From: Sinorhizobium fredii
GTDB lineage: Bacteria; Pseudomonadota; Alphaproteobacteria; Rhizobiales; Rhizobiaceae
Assembly (NCBI RefSeq): GCF_002944405.1
Contig: NZ_CP024307.1
Span: forward strand, 3,781,001-3,845,000
DNA: 64,000 nucleotides
Direction of reading: 5' to 3'
Under the pieces are notes generated by a model. It was not told the origin of the DNA and ran no database searches. It saw nothing but the letters and a program-made list of their open reading frames with translations. How positions within the stretch are numbered: the first letter of the stretch is position 1; the number at the start of each line of letters is the position of its first letter. Positions 8,140-16,214 of the stretch are shown one piece after another. Both the position numbers and the translations under genes were made by a program.

Positions 8140-9062
8140 CACTCTCCGCTGCCGATCTTTTCGAGCTCGTAAGGCGTCGTCTGGTACATCTCGTTGATCC
8201 AGTTGCCGAAGAAAAGATGCGCATGGCTGCGCCAGCGGTTCTGCGGCGGCAGGGTCGAATCATTGTGCGGGAAATAGTCGTGCGGCAGCTTGATCGGCAC
8301 GCCGGCGTCCACGTCGCGGAAATATTCGTCTGAGAGCGAGGTGGAATCATATTCGACGTGATTGAACATATAGAGCCGGTTGCCCTTCTTCTCGTGCACC
8401 AGGCAGACGCCCATCTCCCTCGATTCCATCAGGATCTCGAGACCCGGCACCCGGTCGATATCAGCGCGGCGTACCTCCGTCCAGCGCGACACGGGGACGG
8501 CGAAATCGTCGGAAAAGCCGTTCAGATAGACGGAGGAGGGCTTGAGATTCTGATGACGATAGACGCCGAAGGCCTTTTCCTTGAGCGGATATTTCGGCAC
8601 GCCGTGGAAGTGGTAGATCGCCGCCATCGCGCCCCAACAGACGTTCAGCGTCGAATGCACATGCGTTTCGGTCCAGTCGAAAATCCGCTGCAGCTCGTCC
8701 CAATAGGTGACCTCTTCATAGTCGAGCGTCTCGACCGGGGCGCCGGTGATGATGAAGCCGTCGAACTTGCGGCCCTTCACCTCCTCCCAGGTCTCGTAAA
8801 AGGCGAAGAGATGCTCTTCTGGCGTGTTCTTCGGTCGATAGCCGCCGATGCGCACCAGCGTCAGTTCCACCTGCAGCGGCGTCGCGCCGATCAGCCGGGC
8901 GATCTGGATCTCCGTCTTGATCTTGTTCGGCATCAGGTTCAAGAGCCCGATCTGCAGCGGGCGGATGTCCTGGCGGACCGCCGCCGTCTCGGTCATCACC
9001 CGCACGCCCTCGTTGACGAGCGTTTCAAAGGCAGGCAGCGTATCGGGAATCTTGATGGGCAT
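8139..9062 (-). CDS. metAA: Homoserine O-acetyltransferase (MetA type)
   Basis: The 307-residue enzyme acylates L-homoserine, the first committed step of methionine synthesis. The catalytic Cys142 (NVCWGA), His235 and Glu237 (NHVEYD) are present. Residue 111 is Glu ([11 protein letters not shown]), which in this family marks acetyl-CoA rather than succinyl-CoA use. A SAM-II riboswitch and an intrinsic-type terminator lie in the leader at 9193-9082, so excess S-adenosylmethionine should lower expression. The stop overlaps the ATG of the VWA gene. Length and start are standard. Confidence 0.95.
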   Translation of the reverse strand: MPIKIPDTLPAFETLVNEGVRVMTETAAVRQDIRPLQIGLLNLMPNKIKTEIQIARLIGATPLQVELTLVRIGGYRPKNTPEEHLFAFYETWEEVKGRKFDGFIITGAPVETLDYEEVTYWDELQRIFDWTETHVHSTLNVCWGAMAAIYHFHGVPKYPLKEKAFGVYRHQNLKPSSVYLNGFSDDFAVPVSRWTEVRRADIDRVPGLEILMESREMGVCLVHEKKGNRLYMFNHVEYDSTSLSDEYFRDVDAGVPIKLPHDYFPHNDSTLPPQNRWRSHAHLFFGNWINEMYQTTPYELEKIGSGE

Positions 9063-9081
9063 GGGTCCACTCGATCAATAC

Positions 9082-9114
9082 AAAAAAACCGGCGGCGAGA
9101 TGATCGCGACCGGT
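9082..9114 (-). terminator. Intrinsic terminator-like hairpin in the metAA leader
   Basis: On the minus strand ACCGG...CCGGT closes a hairpin with an inner GCGA/TCGC helix, followed at once by seven T residues. It lies 26 bases after the SAM-II aptamer and ends 19 bases before the metAA ATG, so it could attenuate transcription. Confidence 0.7.
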
Positions 9115-9140
9115 CCTCGGAAATCCGTTCTTTCCTCGGC

Positions 9141-9193
9141 CCTTTAGCGATTTCTTTAACGTGGCTGCAAGCCGGCCGGCCAAATCACCACAG
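9141..9193 (-). ncRNA. SAM-II (SAM_alpha) riboswitch
   Basis: The minus strand reads TGTGGTGATTTGGCCGGCC, then GGCTTGCAGCCACGTTAAA, then ATCGCTAAAGG. This is the conserved SAM-II aptamer known upstream of alphaproteobacterial metA genes: a P1 hairpin with a U/A-rich loop and a 3' strand that forms the pseudoknot. It sits about 80 bases before metAA. Binding of S-adenosylmethionine would reduce metAA expression. Identity is by near-identity to the known Agrobacterium/Rhizobium sequence from memory, not by a covariance search. Confidence 0.93.
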
Positions 9194-9250
9194 GATCGTT
9201 TGATAGCGTGGCGCCGGGCAGGTGGTCAATGGAAAAGGAGTCTTGGGGTT

Positions 9251-9390
9251 TGCGGCCCCTCATCCGGCCTGCCGGCCACCTCTCCCCGTTCAACGGGGAG
9301 AAGGGACTCGCGGCGGCGCCCAAGCTCTCCCCCCCCCCCGCGAGCGGGGGCTAGTCCTCGGGTTAAGCCCGAGGAGAGGGGCAAACCCGA
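9251..9390. repeat. Two RIME-like palindromic elements back to back
   Basis: The first element runs from GCCCCTCATCCGGCC with a CTCCCCGTTCAACGGGGAG hairpin. The second holds an 11-base C run (9329-9339) and the palindrome CCTCGGGTTAAGCCCGAGG, which recurs near 43532. The right end supplies the last codons of the neighbouring broken NUDIX frame. The region 9063-9362 otherwise holds only the metAA leader. Confidence 0.75.
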
Positions 9391-9839
9391 GGAAAAGGGC
9401 GAAGCGTCGCGTACTGCAGCAAGTCCAGACCTTCCTGCATTCCGTACCCCAGACGCGTGACGGCCTTGTCGGGGCTCATCCAAAAGAAGCAGAAGCGGAT
9501 CGGCGCTCCACCGCCGTCCAGCGTCATTTCGTGATGCAGTCATGTTTGCCGCTGTTCGCCTTCAAGGGCGACGTGGAAATAGTGGCGGCGATGGCAGATT
9601 TCCCTATCACCTTTCCCGTAGCGAAAATCCCGGGTGGCGAATTGCGTCGCCGTGTCCGGCAGCGTGAGCCCGGTCTCCTCGAAAAATTCCCGACGGGCCG
9701 CGCCTTCCGGGCTCTCGCCAGGCTCAATCGTGCCGCCCGGCACCTGCAGCTCGATTTCGGGAAAATCCGGTTCGTCGAAGACCAGCAGCGAACCCCGCCA
9801 GGTGGCGTAGATCAGGACCTTTTGCGCGTCCGGGCTCAT
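9363..9839 (-). pseudogene. NUDIX hydrolase interrupted by an in-frame TGA
   Basis: The frame opens with an ATG overlapping the upstream MoxR stop (ATGA). It carries a good NUDIX box, GGTIEPGESPEGAARREFFE followed by ETGL, expected to bind a metal and hydrolyse a nucleoside diphosphate derivative. At 9542-9540 a TGA stops it after 99 residues. The same frame then continues with GGGAPIRFCFFWM and LGYGMQEGLDLL, the expected C-terminal part, to a TAA at 9363, 158 codons in all. One TGG-to-TGA change would explain this. The stop context TGAC is a leaky one, so some readthrough is possible. Confidence 0.72.
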
Positions 9840-10675
9840 GCGTCGCGGCGCGCCATGAAGGCCAGGCGCTCGAACAGGTGCACGTCCTGCTCGTTCTTTA
9901 AAAGGGCGCCGTGCAGCTTCGGCAGCATCGATTTTGGATCGGCGCGCAGGTCGGCCGGATCGATCTCATCGGCGACCAGAAGGCGGATCCAGTCGAGAGC
10001 CTCGGAGGTCGAGGGCTTCTTTTTGAGCCCCGGCACCTCGCGGATGCCGTAGAAGGCGGCAAGGGCCGCCGATAGCAGGGTCTTGCGGATGCCCGGATAG
10101 TGGACCTCGACGATGCGGGCGAGCGTCTCGGCATCGGGAAAGCGGATATAGTGGAAGAAGCAGCGGCGCAGGAAGGCGTCCGGCAGTTCCTTTTCGTTGT
10201 TCGAAGTGATGACGACGATCGGCCGGTGCCGCGCGCGGATCGTCTCGCCGGTCTCGTAGACATGGAACTCCATCCGGTCGAGTTCCTGCAAGAGGTCGTT
10301 GGGAAATTCAATGTCCGCCTTGTCGATCTCGTCGATCAGCAGCACCACCTTTTCCGACGCCTCGAAAGCCTGCCAGAGCTTGCCCTTGCGGATATAGTTC
10401 TTCACGTCGTTGACGCGGGCGTCGCCGAGCTGGCTGTCGCGCAGCCGCGAGACGGCGTCGTAATCGTAGAGCCCCTGCTGCGCCTTGGTGGTCGATTTGA
10501 CGCTCCACTCTATGAGGTCGAGGCCAAGTGCCGCGGCGATCTGGCGGGCGAGCTCGGTCTTGCCGGTGCCTGGCTCGCCCTTGACGAGCAGCGGCCGCTC
10601 CAGCCTTATCGCCGCATTGACGGCGACCATCAGGTCCTTTTCGGCAATATAGTCGGCGGTGCCTTCAAACTGCAT
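9836..10675 (-). CDS. MoxR-family AAA+ ATPase
   Basis: The 279-residue ATPase has Walker A GEPGTGKTEL near residue 37 and Walker B VVLLIDEIDKAD near residue 108, followed by VITSNNEKELPDAFLRRC with sensor 1 and the arginine finger. MoxR proteins work with VWA proteins to assemble or activate other proteins. The likely partner is the CoxE-like VWA gene at 6955-8139, here separated by the NUDIX remnant, a repeat and metAA. It follows the RidA gene by 48 bases and overlaps the NUDIX start. Confidence 0.9.
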   Translation of the reverse strand: MQFEGTADYIAEKDLMVAVNAAIRLERPLLVKGEPGTGKTELARQIAAALGLDLIEWSVKSTTKAQQGLYDYDAVSRLRDSQLGDARVNDVKNYIRKGKLWQAFEASEKVVLLIDEIDKADIEFPNDLLQELDRMEFHVYETGETIRARHRPIVVITSNNEKELPDAFLRRCFFHYIRFPDAETLARIVEVHYPGIRKTLLSAALAAFYGIREVPGLKKKPSTSEALDWIRLLVADEIDPADLRADPKSMLPKLHGALLKNEQDVHLFERLAFMARRDA

Positions 10676-10723
10676 GGACCTGCTACTCTCGAGGTTGATG
10701 AATGCGCGAAAACCGATCCCGCC

Positions 10724-11104
10724 TCACCCGCGAAATGCCGTGACCTCGATTTCGATCAGCATTTCCGGGCGGATCAGGTCGCAAACGACCATCGTCGCGG
10801 CTGGGCGGATCTCGCCGAAAACCCCGCCGAAAATCGGGAAGACCCGGTCGGCGAAGCTGGCGTCGGTGACGTAGTAATGATTGCGCACGACGTCCGAGAG
10901 CGAGAAGCCGGCTTCCTTCAGCGCAGCCTCGATCGTCTTCAGGCAGTTGCGCGCCTGTTCCTCGACCGTCTTCGGCATGGTCATGCTGGCGTAGTCGTAG
11001 CCGGTCGTGCCGGAGACGAAGCACCAGTCGCCCTTGACGACGGCACGCGAATAGCCTGCCGTCTTCTCGAAGGGCGATCCGGTCGAAATCAGCCTGCGCG
11101 TCAT
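10724..11104 (-). CDS. RidA family protein
   Basis: The 126-residue protein fits the RidA/YjgF family, whose members hydrolyse reactive enamine/imine intermediates from PLP enzymes or act in related steps. Features are FVSGTTGYDYASM near residue 30, NHYYVTD, and PAATMVVCDLIRPEMLIEIE at the C-terminus. The position of the substrate Arg of true RidA is not clearly conserved, so this may be another subfamily. The ATG at 11104 lies 11 bases after the leuD stop, so it is probably co-transcribed with leuD. Confidence 0.88.
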   Translation of the reverse strand: MTRRLISTGSPFEKTAGYSRAVVKGDWCFVSGTTGYDYASMTMPKTVEEQARNCLKTIEAALKEAGFSLSDVVRNHYYVTDASFADRVFPIFGGVFGEIRPAATMVVCDLIRPEMLIEIEVTAFRG

Positions 11105-11115
11105 CCGCGAGCCGT

Positions 11116-11721
11116 TCAGGCCCAGGGGCGCGATGCGGCGGTCGACTTCTCGAAGCTGTCGATGGCGCCCGCCTTTTCGAGCGTCAGGCCGATGTCGTCG
11201 AGGCCGTTCAGCAGGCAATGGCGCTTGAAGGCATCGATCTCGAACTTGATCGAACCGCCGTCCGGGCCGGTGATTTCCTGGGCTTCCAGATCGACAGACA
11301 AGACGGCATTGGAGCCGCGGTTGGCATCGTCCATCAGCTTGTCGAGGTCGGCCTGGCTGACGACGATCGGCAGGATGCCGTTCTTGAAACAGTTGTTGTA
11401 GAAGATGTCGGCGAAAGACGTCGAGATGACGCAGCGGATGCCGAAATCGAGGAGCGCCCAGGGCGCATGCTCGCGCGAGGAGCCGCAGCCGAAATTGTCG
11501 CCGGCAACCAGGATCTTGGCGTTCTGATAGGCCGGCTTGTTGAGCACGAAATCGGGGTTCGGCGTGCCGTCCTCGTTGTAGCGCGCCTCGGCGAAAAGCC
11601 CCGTGCCGAGGCCGGTGCGCTTGATCGTCTTCAGGTAGTCCTTCGGGATGATCATGTCCGTGTCGATGTTGACGACGGGCAGGGGCGCAGCAACGCCGGT
11701 GAGCTTGACGAACTTGTCCAT
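11116..11721 (-). CDS. leuD: 3-isopropylmalate dehydratase small subunit
   Basis: The 201-residue subunit pairs with LeuC to isomerise 2- to 3-isopropylmalate in leucine synthesis. It shows the aconitase swivel-domain signatures [34 protein letters not shown] with the substrate-binding Ser/Arg, and [17 protein letters not shown]. The length is normal. The large-subunit gene is 13 kb away at 24967-26376 on the same strand, as is usual in rhizobia. Downstream is a RidA gene that may share its transcript. Confidence 0.97.
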   Translation of the reverse strand: MDKFVKLTGVAAPLPVVNIDTDMIIPKDYLKTIKRTGLGTGLFAEARYNEDGTPNPDFVLNKPAYQNAKILVAGDNFGCGSSREHAPWALLDFGIRCVISTSFADIFYNNCFKNGILPIVVSQADLDKLMDDANRGSNAVLSVDLEAQEITGPDGGSIKFEIDAFKRHCLLNGLDDIGLTLEKAGAIDSFEKSTAASRPWA

Positions 11722-11844
11722 GGTCTAGCCTTCGATTTCAGCGGAAGTGTTGGGAGAGCGTTTAGATCAGTTTCGCGCCGAAATGAAGGAGAATCTGTGC
11801 TGCGGGCCTTGGCGGCTCGCTTCTGGAGCGTCCTTTGAGCGTTT

Positions 11845-12087
11845 CTAGAGATCGATGATCGTGCCGCGCCCGTCGTTCCAGATCCGCATTTCGCGCTGCT
11901 GGCCGGCATTTGCCCGGGCCCGTGCCGGCATCGGCTTCGCCCTGAACCGCGCGGCGATCGCACTGCCGATCGCGACGACGGCGGCGATGCCGGCAAGCGC
12001 CAGGGCGAGCGAGGCGGTCAGCACGAAGGCCGCGACCGTGATGGCAATGGCGGCGGCCGTGAAAAGAACAGAGCGGATGCTTTGCAT
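11845..12087 (-). CDS. Small putative membrane protein
   Basis: The 80-residue product has a hydrophobic N-terminal half (about residues 6-43, enough for one or two membrane segments) and a basic then polar C-terminus ending NDGRGTIIDL. I do not recognise the family. The ATG at 12087 is preceded by AAAGG with an eight-base spacer; a GTG at 12096 overlaps that site and is less likely. It lies alone between leuD and the divergent CoA-ester lyase gene. Confidence 0.6.
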   Translation of the reverse strand: MQSIRSVLFTAAAIAITVAAFVLTASLALALAGIAAVVAIGSAIAARFRAKPMPARARANAGQQREMRIWNDGRGTIIDL

Positions 12088-12188
12088 GTTCGTCACCTTT
12101 CTTTAAGCCATGTGGTGGCTCGCGGCACCGCTTGCAAGAGGGGCCTTCGACCTTGCGCAAGGCAACAAAGGCGGGCACAACGGGTTGC

Positions 12189-13094
12189 ATGACACGTGCG
12201 ACAGATCATCATCCCGTGCGGCTCCGCCGCTCCGTGCTTAGCGTTCCTGCCGACAATCCCCGCGCGCTCGCCAAGATCAAGGACCTTGCCGCAGACGCGG
12301 TGATCTTCGACCTCGAGGATGCCGTGACGCCCGAGCACAAGGCGCAAGCCCGCGACGCCCTTGTCAGCCATCTGTCCGCAAACCGTCCCGACGGCGAAGC
12401 GATCATCCGCATCAATGTGGCGGAATCGGGATTCCGCGAAGCGGATCTTGCCGCCTCGGTCGTGCTGCGCCCGGACGCCATTCTTCTGCCGAAGGTCGAA
12501 AGCCCTGCCGACATCCAAGCGGTGCTCGATTGGCTCTCCGACAACGACGCGCCCGAAAGCCTGCGGCTCTGGGCGATGATCGAGACGCCGCGCGGCGTCA
12601 TCAACGTGCCGGCGATCGCCGAGATGGGGCGCACCGTCGGCGGTCGGCTCGATTGCTTCGTCGTCGGCCTCAACGACCTGCGCAAGGCGACGGGCGTTCC
12701 CGCCCTTCCCGGCCGCACCTATCTCGTGCCATGGCTGATGCAGGTCCTGCTTGCCGCCCGCGGCAGCGGTCTCGACGCCATCGACGCGGTCTTCAACGAT
12801 TTTCGCGACGCGGAGGGTTTTGGGACCGAGTGCCGGCAGGGGCGGGACATGGGGTACGACGGCAAGATGCTGATCCACCCCGCCCAGATCGACGAAGCCA
12901 ATCGCTGCTTCGGCATAGACCAGGCGGCACTCGACGAGGCGCACGCGATCATCGGCGCCTTCGCCCGGCCGGAACATGCCGGCAAGGGCGTGATCAATCT
13001 AGACGGCCGCATGGTCGAGCGCCTCCATCTCGACGAGGCGCTGAAACTCGCCACGAAAGCGGACATCATCGAAAAGCGAAAGGTGAAACCTTGA
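12189..13094 (+). CDS. HpcH/HpaI-type CoA ester lyase (CitE-like)
   Basis: The 301-residue protein belongs to the citrate-lyase beta / malyl-CoA lyase-thioesterase family. Family segments are RSVLSVPADNPRALAKI at the N-terminus, DAVIFDLEDAV with metal-binding acids, EAIIRIN, WAMIETPRGVINVPAI, and GYDGKMLIHPAQI near residue 230. The exact substrate cannot be read from sequence; beta-methylmalyl-, malyl- or citramalyl-CoA are options. The ATG at 12189 lacks a strong ribosome site but fits the family N-terminus. Its stop overlaps the TTG start of the next gene. Confidence 0.85.
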   Translation: MTRATDHHPVRLRRSVLSVPADNPRALAKIKDLAADAVIFDLEDAVTPEHKAQARDALVSHLSANRPDGEAIIRINVAESGFREADLAASVVLRPDAILLPKVESPADIQAVLDWLSDNDAPESLRLWAMIETPRGVINVPAIAEMGRTVGGRLDCFVVGLNDLRKATGVPALPGRTYLVPWLMQVLLAARGSGLDAIDAVFNDFRDAEGFGTECRQGRDMGYDGKMLIHPAQIDEANRCFGIDQAALDEAHAIIGAFARPEHAGKGVINLDGRMVERLHLDEALKLATKADIIEKRKVKP

Positions 13095-13297
13095 AACTCT
13101 ACCGATTTCTGACCGGTCCCGACGACGCTTCGTTTTGCCACAAGGTGACGGCGGCTTTGAACCAGGGTTGGAGCCTGCACGGCTCGCCTACCTATGCCTT
13201 CAACGCCGATACCCAGCACATGCAATGCGGCCAGGCGGTGGTGAAGGAGGTGGAGGGCAAGGATTACCAGCCGGATATGAAGCTGTCGGAGCAGTAA
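13091..13297 (+). CDS. DUF1737 domain protein
   Basis: This 68-residue protein starts at a TTG overlapping the upstream stop as TTGA, with AAAGGTG about five bases before it. The sequence KLYRFLTGPDDASFCHKVTA, then LNQGWSLHGSPTYAFN, is the DUF1737 domain, a small fold of unknown function often attached to other proteins. Its overlap with the CoA ester lyase gene indicates translational coupling, and the pairing hints at a functional link that I cannot specify. Confidence 0.85.
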   Translation: MKLYRFLTGPDDASFCHKVTAALNQGWSLHGSPTYAFNADTQHMQCGQAVVKEVEGKDYQPDMKLSEQ

Positions 13298-13318
13298 GGC
13301 CGAATACCGGGCGCTTCC

Positions 13319-14533
13319 TCAGATAGGCTGCCCCGAAAGCAATCGCGGGTCCGCTTCGCCGGCAATGCCGGCCGCCTGGCGGATAAAGAAATTCTTGAGC
13401 GACGGCAGGCGATCGACGAGGCCGAGGCCGACGTCGCGCAGCACCCTCACCGGCGTGATGTCGTTGGAGAACAGCCGGTTCAGCACATCCGTCGTCACGC
13501 CCATCCGGAACGTGTCGAAGCGCCGCCAGATCTGGTAGCGCTCGAGGACGGCGAGCGAGCCGATATCGAGGCCGAGGCGGTCCGCCTCGACGATCGTTTC
13601 GGCAAGGGCGGCCACGTCCTTGAAGCCGAGATTGAGGCCCTGGCCGGAGATCGGGTGAATGCCGTGGGCGGCATCGCCCGCCAGCGCGAAGCGCGGGGCC
13701 ACGAAATCGCGCGCCAGCGTCAGGCCCAGCGGAAAGGCCCTGCGGCCGCCGACCACCTTGAGATGGCCGAGCTTATGGCCGAAGCGGCGCTCCAGTTCCT
13801 CTTCGAAAATGAAGTCATCCTCTTTCAGCAGCCTTTCGGCATCGTAGCTGCTCTCCGTCCAGACGAGCGAGGAGCGGTTGTTCTTGAGCGGCAGGGTGGC
13901 GAAGGGGCCGGCCGGCAGGAAATGCTCCTCCGCCGTGCCGCCATGCGGCCGCTCGTGCTCGACCGTCGTCACGATGCCGGACTGGCCGTAATCGAACTCG
14001 ACGACCTTGATGCCGGCCGCCTCGCGCAATTTCGAACGCACGCCGTCGCAGGCGACTAGCAGCCGCGCCTCGAGCGCCTCGCCGCCGGCAAGCGTCACGG
14101 CAACGGCGTGATCGCCGCTCTTGAAGCTCTCAACCATCGCCGCCTGGCGGATGGCCACGCCGAGCTCCCGGCACGCGTCGCGCAAGGCGCCGACCAGCGC
14201 GGTGTTCGGCACCATATGCGCAAAGGGACGGCCCTCGCCGCCATCGCCCTCGAAGGTCAGAAACACGGGGCGAACGGGATCGGCGGCCTTCGAATCGGTG
14301 ATCACCATCCTGAGGATCGGCTCGGCCTCCGGCGCGATCGCGCTCCAGACCCCGAGCACTTCGAGCATGCGCTCGGCAGCAAGCGCCACCGCGGAGGCTC
14401 GCTCGTCCCTTTTCCAATCACCTTCCGGCGCGCCGTCGACAACCGTCACTTCAAGATGGGGAGCCGCTTTCTTGAGCGATACGGCAAGCGACAGGCCGAC
14501 ATAACCGCCTCCGGCAATCAGTACATCGATCAT
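13319..14533 (-). CDS. UbiH/UbiF-type FAD-dependent hydroxylase
   Basis: The 404-residue flavoprotein has the N-terminal FAD fold VLIAGGGYVGLSLAVSLK, the middle DG motif LLVACDGVRSKLREAAG, and the C-terminal FALAGDAAHGIHPISGQGLN. Rhizobial enzymes of this kind hydroxylate the ubiquinone ring; which ring carbon cannot be told here. I chose the ATG at 14533 because the flavin fold begins immediately after it and a purine-rich site precedes it. It converges with the DUF1737 gene and diverges from the thioesterase gene. Confidence 0.88.
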   Translation of the reverse strand: MIDVLIAGGGYVGLSLAVSLKKAAPHLEVTVVDGAPEGDWKRDERASAVALAAERMLEVLGVWSAIAPEAEPILRMVITDSKAADPVRPVFLTFEGDGGEGRPFAHMVPNTALVGALRDACRELGVAIRQAAMVESFKSGDHAVAVTLAGGEALEARLLVACDGVRSKLREAAGIKVVEFDYGQSGIVTTVEHERPHGGTAEEHFLPAGPFATLPLKNNRSSLVWTESSYDAERLLKEDDFIFEEELERRFGHKLGHLKVVGGRRAFPLGLTLARDFVAPRFALAGDAAHGIHPISGQGLNLGFKDVAALAETIVEADRLGLDIGSLAVLERYQIWRRFDTFRMGVTTDVLNRLFSNDITPVRVLRDVGLGLVDRLPSLKNFFIRQAAGIAGEADPRLLSGQPI

Positions 14534-14717
14534 CCCGCCTTCTCCCGTCGCACTTGAGCATCGATCCGTGCCTATATAGATCAATGCCATCGCCGTTCCT
14601 ACTGCCGCATGTCTCCTTGAATCGGGGGCGATTTAAGAAGACACGCAGCAACTCAAAGTGTACAGCGGCCTTTGCGCGTCTGAAAAGGCGCGCGGCGCTG
14701 TAGAGGAGACCGCCGAA

Positions 14718-15596
14718 ATGTCGCGCCCCACCGAAACCCCCATGGATGCGCTTCTCGCCATTCTCGATCTCGAGAAACTCGAGGTGAATCTGTTCCGCGG
14801 CTTGAGCCCCCAGGTCGGCTGGCAGCGAGTGTTCGGCGGACAGGTGATCGGCCAGGCGCTCGTCGCCGCACAACGCACCGTGGATGCCGGCCGCTACGTG
14901 CATTCGCTGCACGCCTATTTCCTGCGGCCCGGCGATCCCACCGTCCCGATCATCTACGAGGTGGACCGCATCCGCGACGGGTCGAGCTTCGCGACGCGCC
15001 GCGTCGTGGCGATCCAGCACGGCAAGGCAATCTTCTCCATGTCCGCCTCCTTCCAATTCGACGAAGACGGTTTCGACCATCAGTTCGACATGCCCGACGT
15101 GCCGATGCCGGAAACCTTGCCGGGCGAAAAGGAGCTGCGGGAGAAATTCCTGGTCCACGCACCGGAGGCGATCCGCCGTTATTGGGAACGGCCACGGCCG
15201 ATCGAGATCCGGCCGACCTCGCTCGAGCACTACTTCTCACGCGACAAGGCCGCGCCGCGGCAGGACGTCTGGGTGAAGGCCGTCGGCCAGGTGCCGGACG
15301 AACGGCATCTGCAGGCGGCCGTGCTTGCCTATCTCTCCGACATGACGCTGCTCGATACCTCGCTCTATGCGCACGGCACTTCGGTCTTCGACCGGACGCT
15401 GCAGGTCGCGAGCCTCGACCATGCCATGTGGTTCCATCGGCCCTCCAAAATGGACGACTGGCTGCTCTATACCCAGGACAGCCCGAGCGCGCACGGCGCA
15501 CGCGGCATGACGCGCGGCAGCCTGTTCGATCGTTCCGGCGTGCTGATCGCCTCGGTGGCACAGGAAGGCCTGATCCGTAAAAAGGCAGTTGAGTAA
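14718..15596 (+). CDS. tesB: Acyl-CoA thioesterase II
   Basis: The 292-residue enzyme is a double hot-dog TesB thioesterase that hydrolyses acyl-CoA to free acid and CoA. Signatures are FRGLSPQVGWQRVFGGQVIG near residue 26, SLHAYFLRPGDPTVPI, and LDHAMWFHRP in the second half, with the catalytic Asp expected in the AYLSDMTLLDTS segment. GAGGAG lies upstream of the ATG at 14718. It is transcribed toward glnK but separated by about 250 bases with a weak terminator and a sigma54-type promoter. Confidence 0.93.
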   Translation: MSRPTETPMDALLAILDLEKLEVNLFRGLSPQVGWQRVFGGQVIGQALVAAQRTVDAGRYVHSLHAYFLRPGDPTVPIIYEVDRIRDGSSFATRRVVAIQHGKAIFSMSASFQFDEDGFDHQFDMPDVPMPETLPGEKELREKFLVHAPEAIRRYWERPRPIEIRPTSLEHYFSRDKAAPRQDVWVKAVGQVPDERHLQAAVLAYLSDMTLLDTSLYAHGTSVFDRTLQVASLDHAMWFHRPSKMDDWLLYTQDSPSAHGARGMTRGSLFDRSGVLIASVAQEGLIRKKAVE

Positions 15597-15612
15597 AAAA
15601 TAGCCAGTTCTG

Positions 15613-15630
15613 AGCCATTTTTTGGCTTTT
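15613..15630 (+). terminator. Weak terminator-like hairpin after tesB
   Basis: AGCCA and TGGCT pair around a five-T loop and are followed by a short T run. The stem is only five pairs, so efficiency is doubtful. Confidence 0.35.
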
Positions 15631-15743
15631 GCCTATTTTATCAGCTTTTCAATTGGCTGCTTTTTTAGCATTCCGCGATCGTCGGCGCAGGAATCGTGGT
15701 TTTTTCGTGTCTTTTCCGGAGTTTGCGGCCTCTGAATTGAATC

Positions 15744-15759
15744 TGGCACGCCCCTTGAA
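15744..15759 (+). promoter_or_regulatory. Sigma54 (RpoN) promoter of glnK-amtB
   Basis: TGGCACGCCCCTTGAA matches the RpoN consensus TGGCACG-N4-TTGCW except for A in place of the C of the GC element. It lies 90 bases upstream of glnK. RpoN with NtrC control of glnK-amtB under nitrogen limitation is well known in proteobacteria. I could not identify a clear NtrC site. Confidence 0.8.
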
Positions 15760-15764
15760 TGTGA

Positions 15765-16187
<423 letters not shown>

Positions 16188-16214
16188 GCAGCGCCGATCA
16201 GGGAGCATTTCTCA

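Noticed and set aside
9540..9542. Selenocysteine codon in the NUDIX frame
   Set aside because: No Sec-type family and no SECIS-like stem were seen. A nonsense change is simpler.
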